A stretch of 17,215 nt of DNA from Eimeria necatrix (taxonomy: Eukaryota > Apicomplexa > Conoidasida > Eucoccidiorida > Eimeriidae). The notes below the pieces were generated by a model. That model ran no database searches, was not told the origin of the DNA, and saw only the letters and a program-made list of their open reading frames with translations. Made by a program: the position numbers and the translations under genes. Where the stretch lies: the NCBI RefSeq assembly GCF_000499385.1, contig NW_013651705.1:2429-19643 (forward strand), given 5' to 3'. Each line of letters begins with the position of its first letter. Position 1 is the first letter of the stretch. Positions 1-10,240 of the stretch are shown here, in pieces.

Positions 1-100
1 TGACTTCACTCTTGCGACGTCGCATTGCTGCAGTATGTACGACACCTGTGGGATCGTTAATAAACTGGCGCCTTCACATGGTATGCAGCTGTTTAGGGTG

Positions 101-222
101 TTTAGAAAGATCTATATACTGACTGTGGCAGGCGCCGAAAATGTGGAAAGTCCTTTTAATGTCTTAAGAGATCTGTACACTGCCTGTGGCAAGCAGCGAA
201 AACACTAACGACCCTTTTAATG
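101..222. repeat. 61-bp direct tandem duplication
   Basis: Two abutting 61-base copies, 101-161 and 162-222, align without a gap at about 42 of 61 positions. Shared blocks in the same order are AGATCT (109/169 region), CTGTGGCA (123/184), GCGAAAA and the closing CCTTTTAATG. The middle of the copies has diverged most. No third copy is visible on either side. No coding function is apparent. The equal length and ungapped alignment argue for a real, old tandem duplication rather than chance. Confidence 0.6.
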
Positions 223-3200
223 AATGGAACAGTCGCAGCAGTTTGTGAATATTGCATGGCCCACCTTAGATTATCTACTTCAAGTAATGTGTTTCACTGC
301 AGCTACACAAGGTTAAAATTGCTGAATGTGGCATTTGCTAGTTTTACGTATAGAAAACTCCTAGTTCCCGTCTCGTTTCCCCCACAGCTAGTCAACTGTA
401 ACATGTCCCTTCTCACAAAGCGAATTTAGATGCTCGTTTTTGCCGTTCATGAAAATATTTAGTGTTCTCATACTGAAAAATTGGGGAAGGAACATATCAT
501 GCTCTTTTGGAACGCATAGATTGTAGGCTTCGCGCATAGCGGCTTGTTCTTTCAACGTAGGATTCTTGATGGTGCAGATCTGCACAGCATAAGTGCGGCA
601 ACCCTCCACAAAGATGCACACTAAGGCGCATTTGTCTGACACCGTCAAGACGCTGCTGTGCTATGTGCTATTCCAGCTATTCCAGTAGAAGAATACGAGG
701 CTTATCGAGACACGTGCCGATGTGTGCTCTACTCGAGGGGTTACAAGATTACAGCGTGCTCAGTCCATTAGACAGCAGGCAGCAAATCAAGGGTCAGAGA
801 CTGATGGATCAGTCGGTGAGTGCTGGAGAGCACACTGCACTTGCATGCGTTCTTCCGTGATATCAGCTTCCGCGGTTGGTGGCTTTTCAATGGGAAGAGC
901 AAAGACGCATCAAATTCGAGATGCACAAGCTACTTTTCGCATTATGCATACACATTTTTGAGTCTTAATAATCCGATCTGAAACCAAAACGTCAAAGGAG
1001 CTGTGCGAAGCAATGCAGAGGTTCGTGCCACCCCGCCCTGTTTTCACGCCAGCACCAGCCACTGGAATTTTTAGGCGATGATCCGCAATTGATTTGTTGT
1101 GTGGAGACATAGCGAGCCTGTGGAATCTGTACTTTTAGTTTGTAAGGCTTCTTCTTTGGGTCATGCTGTCTAGAATTAATTTGTAAAACTTGGGTAGACT
1201 CATGCAGAGTGAACACTCAAGGGAAAGGACAGAAATCACACAGTCATAAATGTGGAGTATTAGGAAACCAGCATCAAGTGTCTCCCTCCTCATGGGGGAC
1301 TGAAACAATTGCTGTGGGGCCATATGCGGGACTTCATGGACCTCACACGCCACGAAACGTTTTCCAAGGGGCTTCCAGTTCATTTTGTGTGCTTGTACAC
1401 AGTAACGTCGTCATTGAAGCTTCTGTGCAGATGATAAACTGAAATTGAAACTTACAATACTCGAAGCTCAGCTGAGAATTGCAATGAATTTTGTGTGATT
1501 ATTGCACACCGTTAGCATCTGTGACCGAGCGAAAGCAGGAGATATCTTCCCCAAAAAAGTTCGCTTATTATGGCAAACATTACTTTCGCCATTGATCGCT
1601 GCTTCACGGGTGTATTTCCATGAAGGCTGCCTGACGGAAACTCTCTGCGGTTTCATTCATTTAGAATGCGCGATGCGTGACAGACAAATGCTCAAATGAC
1701 TAGGTATTGTCCAATTCGTTTCCTATGACCCAACGAAAATTTCGCCTATCATTTTGATGGCAATGTGGTGACACATGCTTCTTTGAACACTAACCATAGT
1801 AATATAATGTGAAAGGGCGAATAAACACCCTTTGCAGTTTGTAAGATGCATACGCCTGCTAAGCATACGAGAAATTAGCATGGCTTTGTCCGAGGGTTCA
1901 GCTTAATTACCTTTACCCAATACACCTTCTGGCTTTGAGGCAGGTACACAACTGCCTAGTCTGGAATGAAAGGCCCCGTTTTTGTTGCCGAACGAAAGGA
2001 AGCAGAACACAACCATGCGGAGCATTATTTCTTGCGTGAATACGTAATGCCTTCACCACGATGCGTAGCGAATTATTCCTGCTGCCGAAAAGTCGAAATG
2101 AACGGGAAATGATGAACAGTGACAGCTGTTAATGCTGCTTGCACGGCTTTCAGCGTAGCTGTGCTTGTTCCCTTCAGCTTTCATGGGCCAGCCCTTAGTA
2201 CGGAAAAGGCGAGCTTTGGCCACGCAGCTGATTGGTGCAAAGACACAGGATAAGCTGGAGAATATACGAGTACTTTTCTGTAGTCTAAAAGTGCATCAAA
2301 GTCGATGAGAAAGCCACGAAGTAGCTTTTAACTTTGCAAGCTGGAAACGATTGGCGTAGGAATTTATCTCTGAGGGCTGCTCGCGGACCAAGCACAACCA
2401 ATGGTAGAAAATGCTGACTTGCTGCACCGAAGTTGGAGTATGACGCTACGCAGGCGACATCACCATTAATTTTGAATACTGGGACACTGAGGAGATTGGG
2501 TACAAAGACCAGCATCGTGTACAGTCGCGTTTCACGGCGTTTGAATTTTTTTCTGTAGGATGAAAGCTCGCACAATTAGGCAGCTCGAGCGTTTGTGAGA
2601 GAGCTCAAGATCTGCCTGTTTCTGTCGATTTGTTTGAGATCTGCAGATGATTCTACTGATGACCCTTGGAGACCCGTGGGCTGGCGAAAGCGTGTCAAGT
2701 GCCGTGTACACTGCCAATGCATATTTTGTAGCTTTTAGCACCATGTACAAAATTTTTTGGAAAGCCGTTTTCTGGTCTTCTGGCGTAGTAGCTGACACTT
2801 CTTGACAAAACGCCTAATATTGGTGTGAAACTACTTCTTTTTCGACAGACGTTAGCTGCGGGTTTGCTGGTGAAGTGTGTCACCGCACAAAAAGCAAACA
2901 GGCGCGTATTTTGGAGAAATTAAGACGACGTAGGGTTCCTCGATGGCATCAGATATTTCCATGTCTAGAAGTCCAATCTATCAGTCCCAATTTAATTAAC
3001 CGCTCTTCTGCTCAGATCAGCACGTACATTCACTTAAATTGGGAAATTTATTTAAAAAACGTACGTGGGATAAGAGACCGCACCATGCAAATCACCGGAA
3101 CTGCTCTTTGACCAAATTTTCTAAAAGCGTTCAAAACGCCTACCTCTTTATCAACCAATGCCTCGTTTATTGTCGCAGCCCGTGCAATCCTGGGCGTGTC

Positions 3201-5020
3201 GGCTGTTCATGTCTAACGTTGCTACTTCGTGATCAGCAGAGTTAATGCTACATTCGACACAAAAAATATTGATTGGTGATGATTTGCGTTTCTTGAGGAC
3301 ACATGACAAATGCGGTAACGAATTCCGTGAAAAGCTAAGGTGTTTGTCAGGCGAAAATGATTCCACGAGATGAAACAACAATCACTGGCCGTTCGCGGAA
3401 AACAATATAGCACATTCCTGCTTCTCTGGCTATCAAAATACAGGTGGAATTCTTTCGCACACGCGGGTTTGACACACAGAATGCAACAGTTGGAATGCAA
3501 TTTCAGTTGGAAGGAAATTCTATTCATCACGCTCTTGTTTTGTTCGCCACTTTCCCAGAAATACGGCCTGAAGGCATTGTCACGCCAACGCACCAAACAT
3601 AGTTCGCCACAAAGCTCAGCTCAATAATATTTTCCGGCAAAACGGTTTCGTCTGCAACTCTCCCACTGCAAATCGACTGTCGATGCTATCACCGTGAATG
3701 CGCCACACTGTTCCTTCAAAGACACATAACAGACACTTTGTGAGGAACACTATGTCGATCCTTCACGCTACAATTGGCCTCCGTCGAATTATTCTCAGGA
3801 CTGCTGGGTACGTTTACAGACGAATCGATATGTCGCGTGCACCAACAAGAGGTGCTTTGTGTAATCACGAACGCGTTCGGCACGATTCGCAAGAAAGCGT
3901 TGCAGCTCTCAACAGCTCGTTTGGTTTGTTCACTAGCTGTTCGCAGCAGGACGTGTGCCGCTGCCTGGGAATGACGGCGACATCTCGATGTCGGATTGTA
4001 AAAACTCCACATAACAGACTCCGCGCAAGGTTCTCGTCCCCACTGTGCGTACGACTGATCTTCCGGTGGTACGAGGGTATGCCTTTCGTTTGTCGTTTGC
4101 TAGTTATACGAATTCCGCATCCCAAACGCTTGGGCACTATTTCTGCAGCTCCGTCGACATAACGAAGCCAGGCTGATAACGCGATGCAAAGCCCAAAAAA
4201 GGCAGTCTCCTCTATCTAGTACGGATGCAGTGATGCAGCCACTGGCGGCTCCTTTCGTCTGCCTGATCCACTCGATCGGCATGTCAGTCTTTATTTTCTT
4301 GATTGCCAAGGATCTGTGAATCTTTCGTTTCGCCATGTGTTTGTGCCTCGCTGTCGAAGTGGCTGCTTTTGCAGGTGTCGGCTAACGTCTTCTTTGACGC
4401 AGCCGGTGCGTGAGCGCGAATTGATGTCGCCCATGTTTTGCAGAGACCGCGCAAGCATGCGTCACGAAAACGGCGGCTCTAGGGTGGAGGGTCCACAGCA
4501 GAGAAAAAGCTTTCATCCTTGGAAGCTACGTCGCTTCTGCCAGAAGTGATTTGCGCTCGCGTCGGCATTTAATGTTTACGGGAGTTAGTGCAGCGGCCTC
4601 CCAAAAGTTTGTGGAGCGACTCAATGGAGACGGGTTGGTTCGATCTAAGCAGGGACAGTTGCGACTCTTGGTCTGCTGTGTAAATGTAGTAGAGGCGGTT
4701 CTGTTCTTTTCACGTAAACGGCTTTGGGTTGACTGATTTTGGAGTTTCATAGCAGCTTCGTTATTCCCAGATGTGGAACCCACTTTGGCTTTAGCTTCAC
4801 GTGGCCGTACACGGGGTTTGGCGTTTCGTTTCTGCATGGCGGTTGAGCAAAAGCTCAGTATGCTTCCGCAAGCGGCTGTGCAATGCCTCTTCAGAACCAC
4901 AGTGACACGATTTGCCTGAGGAACGGCGCTTCATCAACGGTGCATATCGAATGCGCACCGACCACCTTGTTTGCTTTCCATAATATACCGGTATGGCTGG
5001 AGCTCCAGCACATTTCGTGA
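223..5020. other. Stretch without a supported gene
   Basis: About 4.8 kb in which no gene could be supported on either strand. Frames of 60-154 codons are present (for example minus 388-648, plus 3698-4162, minus 4526-4900). They are of chance length, mostly lack a convincing start, show no recognisable domain and have no clear consistent splice pattern. No long microsatellite, inverted terminal repeat or transposase/reverse-transcriptase signature was seen. Short exons of an intron-rich gene cannot be excluded by reading alone. Confidence 0.5.
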
Positions 5021-5029
5021 GCCAACGTG

Positions 5030-5298
5030 GTAGTGGTTACGCGAGCCGGTTACTAAATGTGTAATGACGCAATCTATTATGTTAATTGCAACACAAGTAC
5101 TGTGCATATTGTTCCATATCGTCTGAATATGACTGTGCGTATGATGTGCTTGTATTTGGGTTGATTCTTTCAATTGACTGCGCAGTCTGGCTCGCGCCCT
5201 TTCAAACCACCCCTGCCATGAAACCAAGTATCCTTCCTCGCTGTTCTACGTGTCCACATGCAATTAATTAAAATTGCTTGGAAGCTTATTTCACACTG
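5030..5298 (+). repeat. Tail of a preceding array unit (relic)
   Basis: The segment 5272-5298 (TTGCTTG, then GCTT, then TG before CGGCAGCAT) matches the L6 tail that precedes the next unit at 6200-6223. A weaker L5-like stretch occurs at about 5040-5065 (CGGTTACTA versus CGGTTGCTA at 5954). This suggests that the array continues to the left of the first well-preserved unit in decayed form. Only the last ~30 bases are reasonably convincing. Confidence 0.4.
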
Positions 5299-6223
5299 CG
5301 GCAGCATCGTGAGTATTTGAGAGCACGTGTGTTGTGGTGGGGATAGGTTTGCGTCCGTGGAATCAGAACGCAGGTCGAAAGGCAACAGTCGCTCTGGTGC
5401 ATGCGCTTCGTCTGGAGGCCAACGGCACTTGGAGGTAGGGCGTCTTTGCGTCTGGCTCCAGCACGAGGTTCACGACTAGTGGCCACGTTCTCTTGCTGCC
5501 CAAGGCGCAACGTGTGTCTGTGCGGGTCTTTGCTCTAACGGTGCGCAGCCGTGCGAGTAACGAATGTGACGGCGTGTTCAGGTGCAGCAGTTCGGTGCTG
5601 TTTGGTTCGTTGACGTGGCAGCCCTCGCTGTTCACGGAAGAAAGGGCCTTCACAAGTGCTACGAACTTAGGTAGAGGGGCACGCAGCTGAGCGGTACTTA
5701 CGTGCACTGCGCGTGCAGACACAGTCGGCTGTGGGCACAAGACGACGCCCTTCGGTGAAGACGCTTAATGCCTTCGTGGGCGGGCTGACTCCCAGTCTGT
5801 TCGAACAAGACTAGATGCCGGGGCAGCTTTGAGTAGACACGGGCGAGTCAAGGAAGCATACCAATGCCTACGAACAGCATTCCGGCATTGACTAGATACC
5901 TGCAGCAGCTGCTGCATTTGCCTCTGCAAGCAGTGGTGAATGCACCTTGAAGACGGTTGCTAGTCTTGCACGATGTGGCATGCGTGTGGCTTGAGATGCA
6001 TAGGTAGGAGGCGATCATCAACATGGAAAGCGGCGGAGCTGTTTCGGCCTTTGGCGCTGCGCAAAGAGCAGTTAGGCAATTAAATGTGAATGGATGTTGT
6101 TGTTTTGCTGCGAATTGCGAATTGCACATTGTCTCAGTTTGAGGGTTCAGCGAAGGTTGGAGTTTGAACTTAGCATGGAGTTGCCGGCTTAGAGCGGCGT
6201 TGCTTGTGCTTGTTGGCAGTTGA
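5299..6223 (+). repeat. Array unit 1 (best preserved, 925 bp)
   Basis: It runs from CGGCAGCAT at 5299 to just before the same word at 6224. All six landmarks are present: L1 5320-5380, L2 5388-5470 (core at 5421), L3 about 5590-5670, L4 5765-5870, L5 5900-6040 and L6 6107-6223. Over the first ~155 aligned bases it differs from unit 2 at about 22 positions, most of them transitions, so the two are about 86% identical. It serves as the reference copy. Minus-strand frames at 5286-5510 and 5363-5740 lie in it but their differences from other copies are not protein-conserving. Confidence 0.85.
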
Positions 6224-7135
6224 CGGCAGCATGAGCGTTTGGGAGCACGTGTGTTGTGCTTGGGATGGGTTTGCGTCTGTGAAATCAGGACGTAGGTGGA
6301 AAAGCAACAGTCGCTCTGGTGGCTGTGCTTCGTCTGGAGGCCAACGGCACTTGGCGGTAGAGCATCGTTGCGTCTGGTTGCAGCAAGATATCCACCGCTG
6401 TTCGGCACTCGAGACTGCTCCGCAAGGCGCATGTCGTGATTTTCTCTATCGCTGCGTGTTTTATCTTTGTTGCTGTCGCGAATGCAGTGGCGTATATGCT
6501 TGCTGCCTTTATCGTGCTGTTGCGGACTAGGACGTTCCTTAGTGCTGAGTTCTTACATGCGTCTTCGTTTGACTACGGCAAAATGCATGAAACAGCAGAA
6601 GTGACGTAGCATTTCTGCGCGGTGGTTCTATGCATCCCTGTTGTGTAGAGGGCGTATGTCGCTATTCACTGAATAGACAGCGTTTTCGCGTAGTATGCAT
6701 TGAGGTTGAGTGGGAAGGAATCGCGATTCACATTAGGTGCACGTGGAGGGGTGTTCTGCCGCGGGTACAAGACCTGCCCACTGGTGTAGACTATTAATGG
6801 CTTCTAAGTCTAGCTTGTCCCCCAAATGTTTGTTACAGCGCTCCTCCATGGATGCAATAGATGCTGTATTATTAGGGCCCTGCTACTTAGTGTTTTAGAC
6901 TTGCTCGTGTGCAATTACGAATGTGACTCTCCCGTGCTTGTCATATGCATGCGATGTATTTACAAGAAGACCCGTCCATTTAATTACAGATCATAGAGTT
7001 TAGTATGCTTTGTTTCGTGCTGGCGTTGTCCAGGTAGTATGTCACAGCGCACTTTGTCAGTGGAAGCAGAGCCCGTGCATCCGGCGAGATTGCTGTTGCT
7101 GAACACACACACTACTGAATATCGAACCCAACGTT
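6224..7135 (+). repeat. Array unit 2
   Basis: L1 and L2 (6224-6392) are close to unit 1, including a block of 28 identical bases around the core at 6344. Past 6400 it diverges. An L3 piece (GCTATTCACTGAATAGACAG, 6661-6680) resembles GCTGTTCACTGAACAAAGG in unit 9. L4 starts at 6793 (TTAATGGCTTCTAAG). An L5 remnant lies at 6898-6926 (GACTTGCT..GT..GCA..ACGA.TGTG) and a weak L6 near 7080-7105 (CCGGCGAGA..GCTGTTGCT). The break in conservation after L2 suggests that the 5' part was recently homogenised with unit 1. Confidence 0.72.
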
Positions 7136-7141
7136 CATCAC

Positions 7142-7980
7142 GGGATGATCCAAACTGTGAAAAAACGTTACAGGAGTTACGCTCATGCTGACATTTCAAG
7201 GCCGAGACCTGCCATGTCGAATTTACTTTGCCTTTTGCGTACGCGGGGGGGTATATTAGCACGTTCAAAGGGAATAAATAGGCGGCGCGTCATACTTGCA
7301 ATGGCAGGAGACGTTGGTTTCTGTCGTCCATGCTTCTGTAGCTTGGAAAATTCAACTAACACAGGAACACATACATTATACAGGACTGTTTATTTGCATG
7401 CATGAGGTCTGTGAAGATGCCATCAAACAGTATTGATACGTAGGAAATGGAATAGAACAGCGCCTTGTGTAAACAACAGGAGCATCTGCAAAACGGCGAT
7501 GGCGGAAGTCTACCAATCTCCACGTTGTGCTTGTTAGCGTTTCACGTGCACAAGTGGACTGGTGCAAAAGCGTTGATGATCGGGGCCAGTCAAGCTGCAG
7601 TAACTTGAAACAAACATGAGTGCTAAACAAGAGACATGCAGATCTGTAGATCTGTGAAGATCCAATGCTCAGCTATCAGGAGGTCCAGCTATGCCATTTG
7701 TGTCTCCCAAGCCCACCACAAGGTGTTGATGCCTTGCCTTGGGCTGATTGCGAACGAGACCATACAGCTACAGCCTAAGAGGTTCAACGTGAATTCCGCG
7801 CGCATCATTGGGGTGAATACACGAGTTCCATTCAGCACGTCGAATAGCATCGTTGGGAACGCTGGACAAAGATGCGAGAAGGCTGCAGGAATGTTTACTT
7901 TTCGTAACGTGACACGAATTGTCACATTTTTGAATTGTTTGGTGGATCACTCTTGTGCTCTTTTGATGTGGTCAGTGCAA
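7142..7980 (+). repeat. Array unit 3 (diverged)
   Basis: L1 is recognisable as GGGATG at 7142 followed by CTGTGAAA at 7155 (unit 2: 6262 and 6277). L4 is seen at 7590-7635, where CTGCAG is followed by AAACATGAGTG and CAAGAG (unit 9: AAACACGAGCG, CAAGAA). L5 is seen at 7686-7720 (CAGCTATGCCATTTG.. TCT ..AAG, matching 5906-5930 of unit 1). L2, L3 and L6 are hard to place. The frame at 7636-8013 falls inside this unit. Confidence 0.5.
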
Positions 7981-7984
7981 TTTG

Positions 7985-8570
7985 TGTGGCGGAAACCTTG
8001 TTTGAATACATGAAAAGTCTGGAAACAAGAAGACGTAGGGCGCCCACCTTCGCATGCGTGGCTTGGCAGGCGAGCTCTTATCTTGTCTGTATATGACGGT
8101 TTTATTTGAGCACTTCTGCTGCTGTGCTGAATGCTGCGAGCTAAATTCATGAAAGCACAGAGGCAATTCGGAACGACGCTTGGCGTTGTGCAAGCGGCAT
8201 AGACTTCCACGTTTTTTACACCTGTTGTTCTTTGAGTTTACTGATTGCTTCCTGTGAGCAGCGAACCTCAGGTAAGGTAAGTCTTGCCTTCACATCTGGA
8301 AAGCCGCCAAGCACGCAGATTAAGGTTGCGCATGAAAGGCATTTTTTTGTCACAACAGTGGAGTGGCAGGTAAGCTCTACAGCACACACGATAATTCCAT
8401 TTACACACGTCTGCAGATGCGCTAAAGTTTGTAAGCTGATTGTATGAAAGGGCAAGAGCAATATAGGACCACCGCAGAAACGTTTTGGATTCTAAAAGTT
8501 ACTTGGACTGCCAAAGTTTTAATACATGTGACTGGTTCAGTGTGCTGATCGTTTCATGTGGTTAGCGGAA
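7985..8570 (+). repeat. Array unit 4 (short relic)
   Basis: The clearest match to the family is GTCTG.GAAA followed by GACGTAGG at about 8018-8040, which resembles GTCTGTGAAATCAGGACGTAGG of unit 2 (L1). A block GTGG..TGGCAGG..AGCTCT recurs at 8058-8079 and 8358-8378, 300 bp apart, hinting that part of this segment was duplicated again. L3 to L6 are not recognised. The unit appears shortened, and the assignment depends on L1 and position. Confidence 0.35.
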
Positions 8571-9440
8571 CGCATGTGAAGGTAACCGCATTCTAATATG
8601 TGTGAAGTCCTTAAACGCAATGATGTAAAGCGCCGCTTGAGAATTTTTGCAGTCACAACAGTGGTGTGACAGGTGTGCGCTTTCCTGCAGGACGACGGTG
8701 TGCCCATGCGCACATTCCTACTGCTCCGCTCAAGATTCTAAGCATGTTTATTGTCGCCTGCAAATGCCAGCGTGAAGATTGGACATGGCCATCTGCCCCA
8801 AGCGAAACGTTCGCATGTAATCTTGATGCAAATAGCAGGGCCAGAAAGGTCGCAGCGGTCTATGCATGTGAAAATCAAGGAGTATGGAATAATTTGAGTA
8901 ACAAGTCAACCCTCGTGGTATCAGGGTTGAGACTCTCCTAAATCAGGTTAAATCGCATTTTACATTGCCCGGTTGGAGAGTCCGCAAGACATGAAGTGTC
9001 TGGATGCTGAAGCCCCGTCAGCCCTCATGGCGGTGGGAATGATTGTCACTCTGCCCGTTGTATCGCCTAGGCATTGAAAATCATTTTAGGTCAAAGATAT
9101 TTTGCCTGTGTGCTCATAACGTTGTATCTTTGTGTCTTTGTGGGTGCTTGCACACTACAACCAAGGCCTTATGAACTTTGGCGGAGCTTCGTGTAGCACA
9201 ACAATAGTGGCGTGAAGCAAGGCACGCACAACACCGGGCAAGACATTCGCTGGTGTCGGGCGATGGGCGCCGCTTGGTTGTGCATCAGGGGGTGTGTCGC
9301 TAGTCAGAAACGTTTAGTCACCGTTTGGGACACACACGCAAGATTCAGATAGCTTCCGTGAGACGGAAATCGCTGAATGACACTCACAGAGCAAGCCGCC
9401 TTAGCACCGGTGTCCCTGACTGCATATGCTGTGTCCGGTG
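8571..9440 (+). repeat. Array unit 5 (diverged)
   Basis: L2 is seen as CAACAGT at 8656, then GCGCTT, AGG and ACGG up to 8699, in the order found in unit 1 (CAACAGT 5384, GCGCTT 5403, ACGG 5422). An L4 lead-in at 9007-9016 (GCTGAAGCCCC) equals that in unit 9 at 12306. L5 at 9146-9185 (CTTGCAC..ACTACAA.CA) matches 10014-10032. L6 at 9389-9404 (GAGCAAGCCGCCTTAG) matches 6178-6192. The ordered series of weak matches is what supports the call. Confidence 0.5.
8906..8982. repeat. Two neighbouring inverted repeats
   Basis: TCAACCCT (8906-8913) pairs perfectly with AGGGTTGA (8923-8930) across a 9-base loop. Directly adjoining it, GACTCTCC (8931-8938) pairs with GGAGAGTC (8975-8982) across 36 bases. 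The two could form back-to-back hairpins in RNA or single-stranded DNA. They lie between the L2 and L4 landmarks of unit 5 and were not noticed in other units, so they may be chance. Confidence 0.35.
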
Positions 9441-10240
9441 ATCACAGATATTGCGTCGCGACGACCACAATATGCAAAGCTCTTCTTGGTGTGACTGCAC
9501 TCATTGTGTTCTCACCGAAGCAGAAGTGGACGCATCAGGACTTGATTAAGCCCTTGGCCTTTGTTGCTGTGGTGGAAATCCTGTAGATTCCAAAACGCAT
9601 AGATTTTGCAGCTGATTCTCAATATGTGCGCTTGCCTTCAAGACCTGAAAGCGGCGAAACAGATGGACTGCGAGAGAGGCAAGAATGGCACCTGGAGAGA
9701 ACGAATGCTAAAGTGGCCTCTACGTTATTCTTTGTTTCTGTGCACGTCATCGCGCCTGGGACGCTCTCGCTTAGTGGCACAGGCGTAGCCAGTGGAAGAT
9801 ACAACGAAAGCTTTCATAGAGACACGCAGATACTGTGCTCAAGTTCCGGAGTGGTTGCGTAGCGGACAAAGTGTATTAGATAATTAGGAAGCGTACCGAG
9901 GGCTCAACGCAGCAGCGAACTTGTGCAAGCAATTTTCTATGAATATGGACTCCTCGGGAACTGGCTGCCTAGAAATTGCCTTGCCGCATGCATTAGTTGC
10001 TCACATTAGCACTTGCACTGGCCACTACAAACAGTGCTGAGAGGACCTTGAGGATGCTTGCTAGTCCACGATGCGGCATGGGTGTGGCTTGAGACGCATG
10101 AGTAGGGTGCAGTCCTCAACACGTGAAACAACGCAACTGCCTTTGCCGATAAGAGATAGGCCAGGCATTTCGCAATGTAGTAAAAAAAGCGAAAGCGTCT
10201 ACGTTCATCTGGAAATGATTCATGTTTTGCTGGGTCATGT
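9441..10240 (+). repeat. Array unit 6
   Basis: L1 and L2 are weak (ATCAGGAC at 9534; TGCGCTT at 9627). L3 is seen at 9826-9870 (GCAGATACTGTGCTC, compare GCAGGTCTGTGCT at 12178). L4 tail is at about 9886-9920 (AGGAAGCGTACC, compare AGGAAGCATACC in unit 1). L5 is strong at 10014-10130. There the 61 bases beginning CACGATGCGGCATG differ from the corresponding stretch at 11427 at about 13 positions and keep CTCAACA and TGAA at the end. L6 is not clear. Confidence 0.6.

Noticed and set aside
92..98. TTTAGGG telomere-type heptamer
   Set aside because: It is a single occurrence without tandem copies, so it is not evidence of a telomere.
388..648. Minus-strand 86-codon frame with a protein-like look
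   Set aside because: It starts at TTG and is short, with only a vague acceptor-like AG upstream and no recognised family. It could be an exon but cannot be supported.
2285..2798. Two overlapping minus-strand frames (96 and 88 codons) resembling a frameshifted gene
   Set aside because: They start at non-ATG codons and are in different frames. No motif of a transposase or other family was found, and the joining frameshift would be arbitrary.
3698..4162. Plus-strand frame of 154 codons
   Set aside because: Its length is within chance, it is rich in Arg/Ser/Cys without order, minus-strand frames overlap it throughout, and there is no recognisable domain or splice context.
4526..4900. Minus-strand polar, Lys/Arg/Ser/Thr-rich frame of 124 codons
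   Set aside because: It begins at a non-ATG codon, has no domain and no convincing splice sites, and its composition alone is not evidence.
5363..5740. Minus-strand 125-codon frame in unit 1
   Set aside because: The part shared with units 2, 7 and 9 (around QVPLA) shows mostly replacement changes, and stops fall at different places, so there is no sign of coding constraint.
7636..8013. ATG-started 125-codon plus-strand frame with many G/C third positions in its first half
   Set aside because: Its start region matches the L4-L5 part of the repeat unit, where the other copies have no equivalent frame, and no domain is visible.
6872..9885. A 3-kb mobile element inserted between units 2 and 6, with TGTATTA at both edges (6865 and 9872) as a target-site duplication
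   Set aside because: Landmarks of the repeat unit were found inside the interval (7142, 7590, 7686, 8656, 9007, 9147, 9389, 9826), so it is better explained as decayed units. No terminal inverted repeats or transposase frame were seen.
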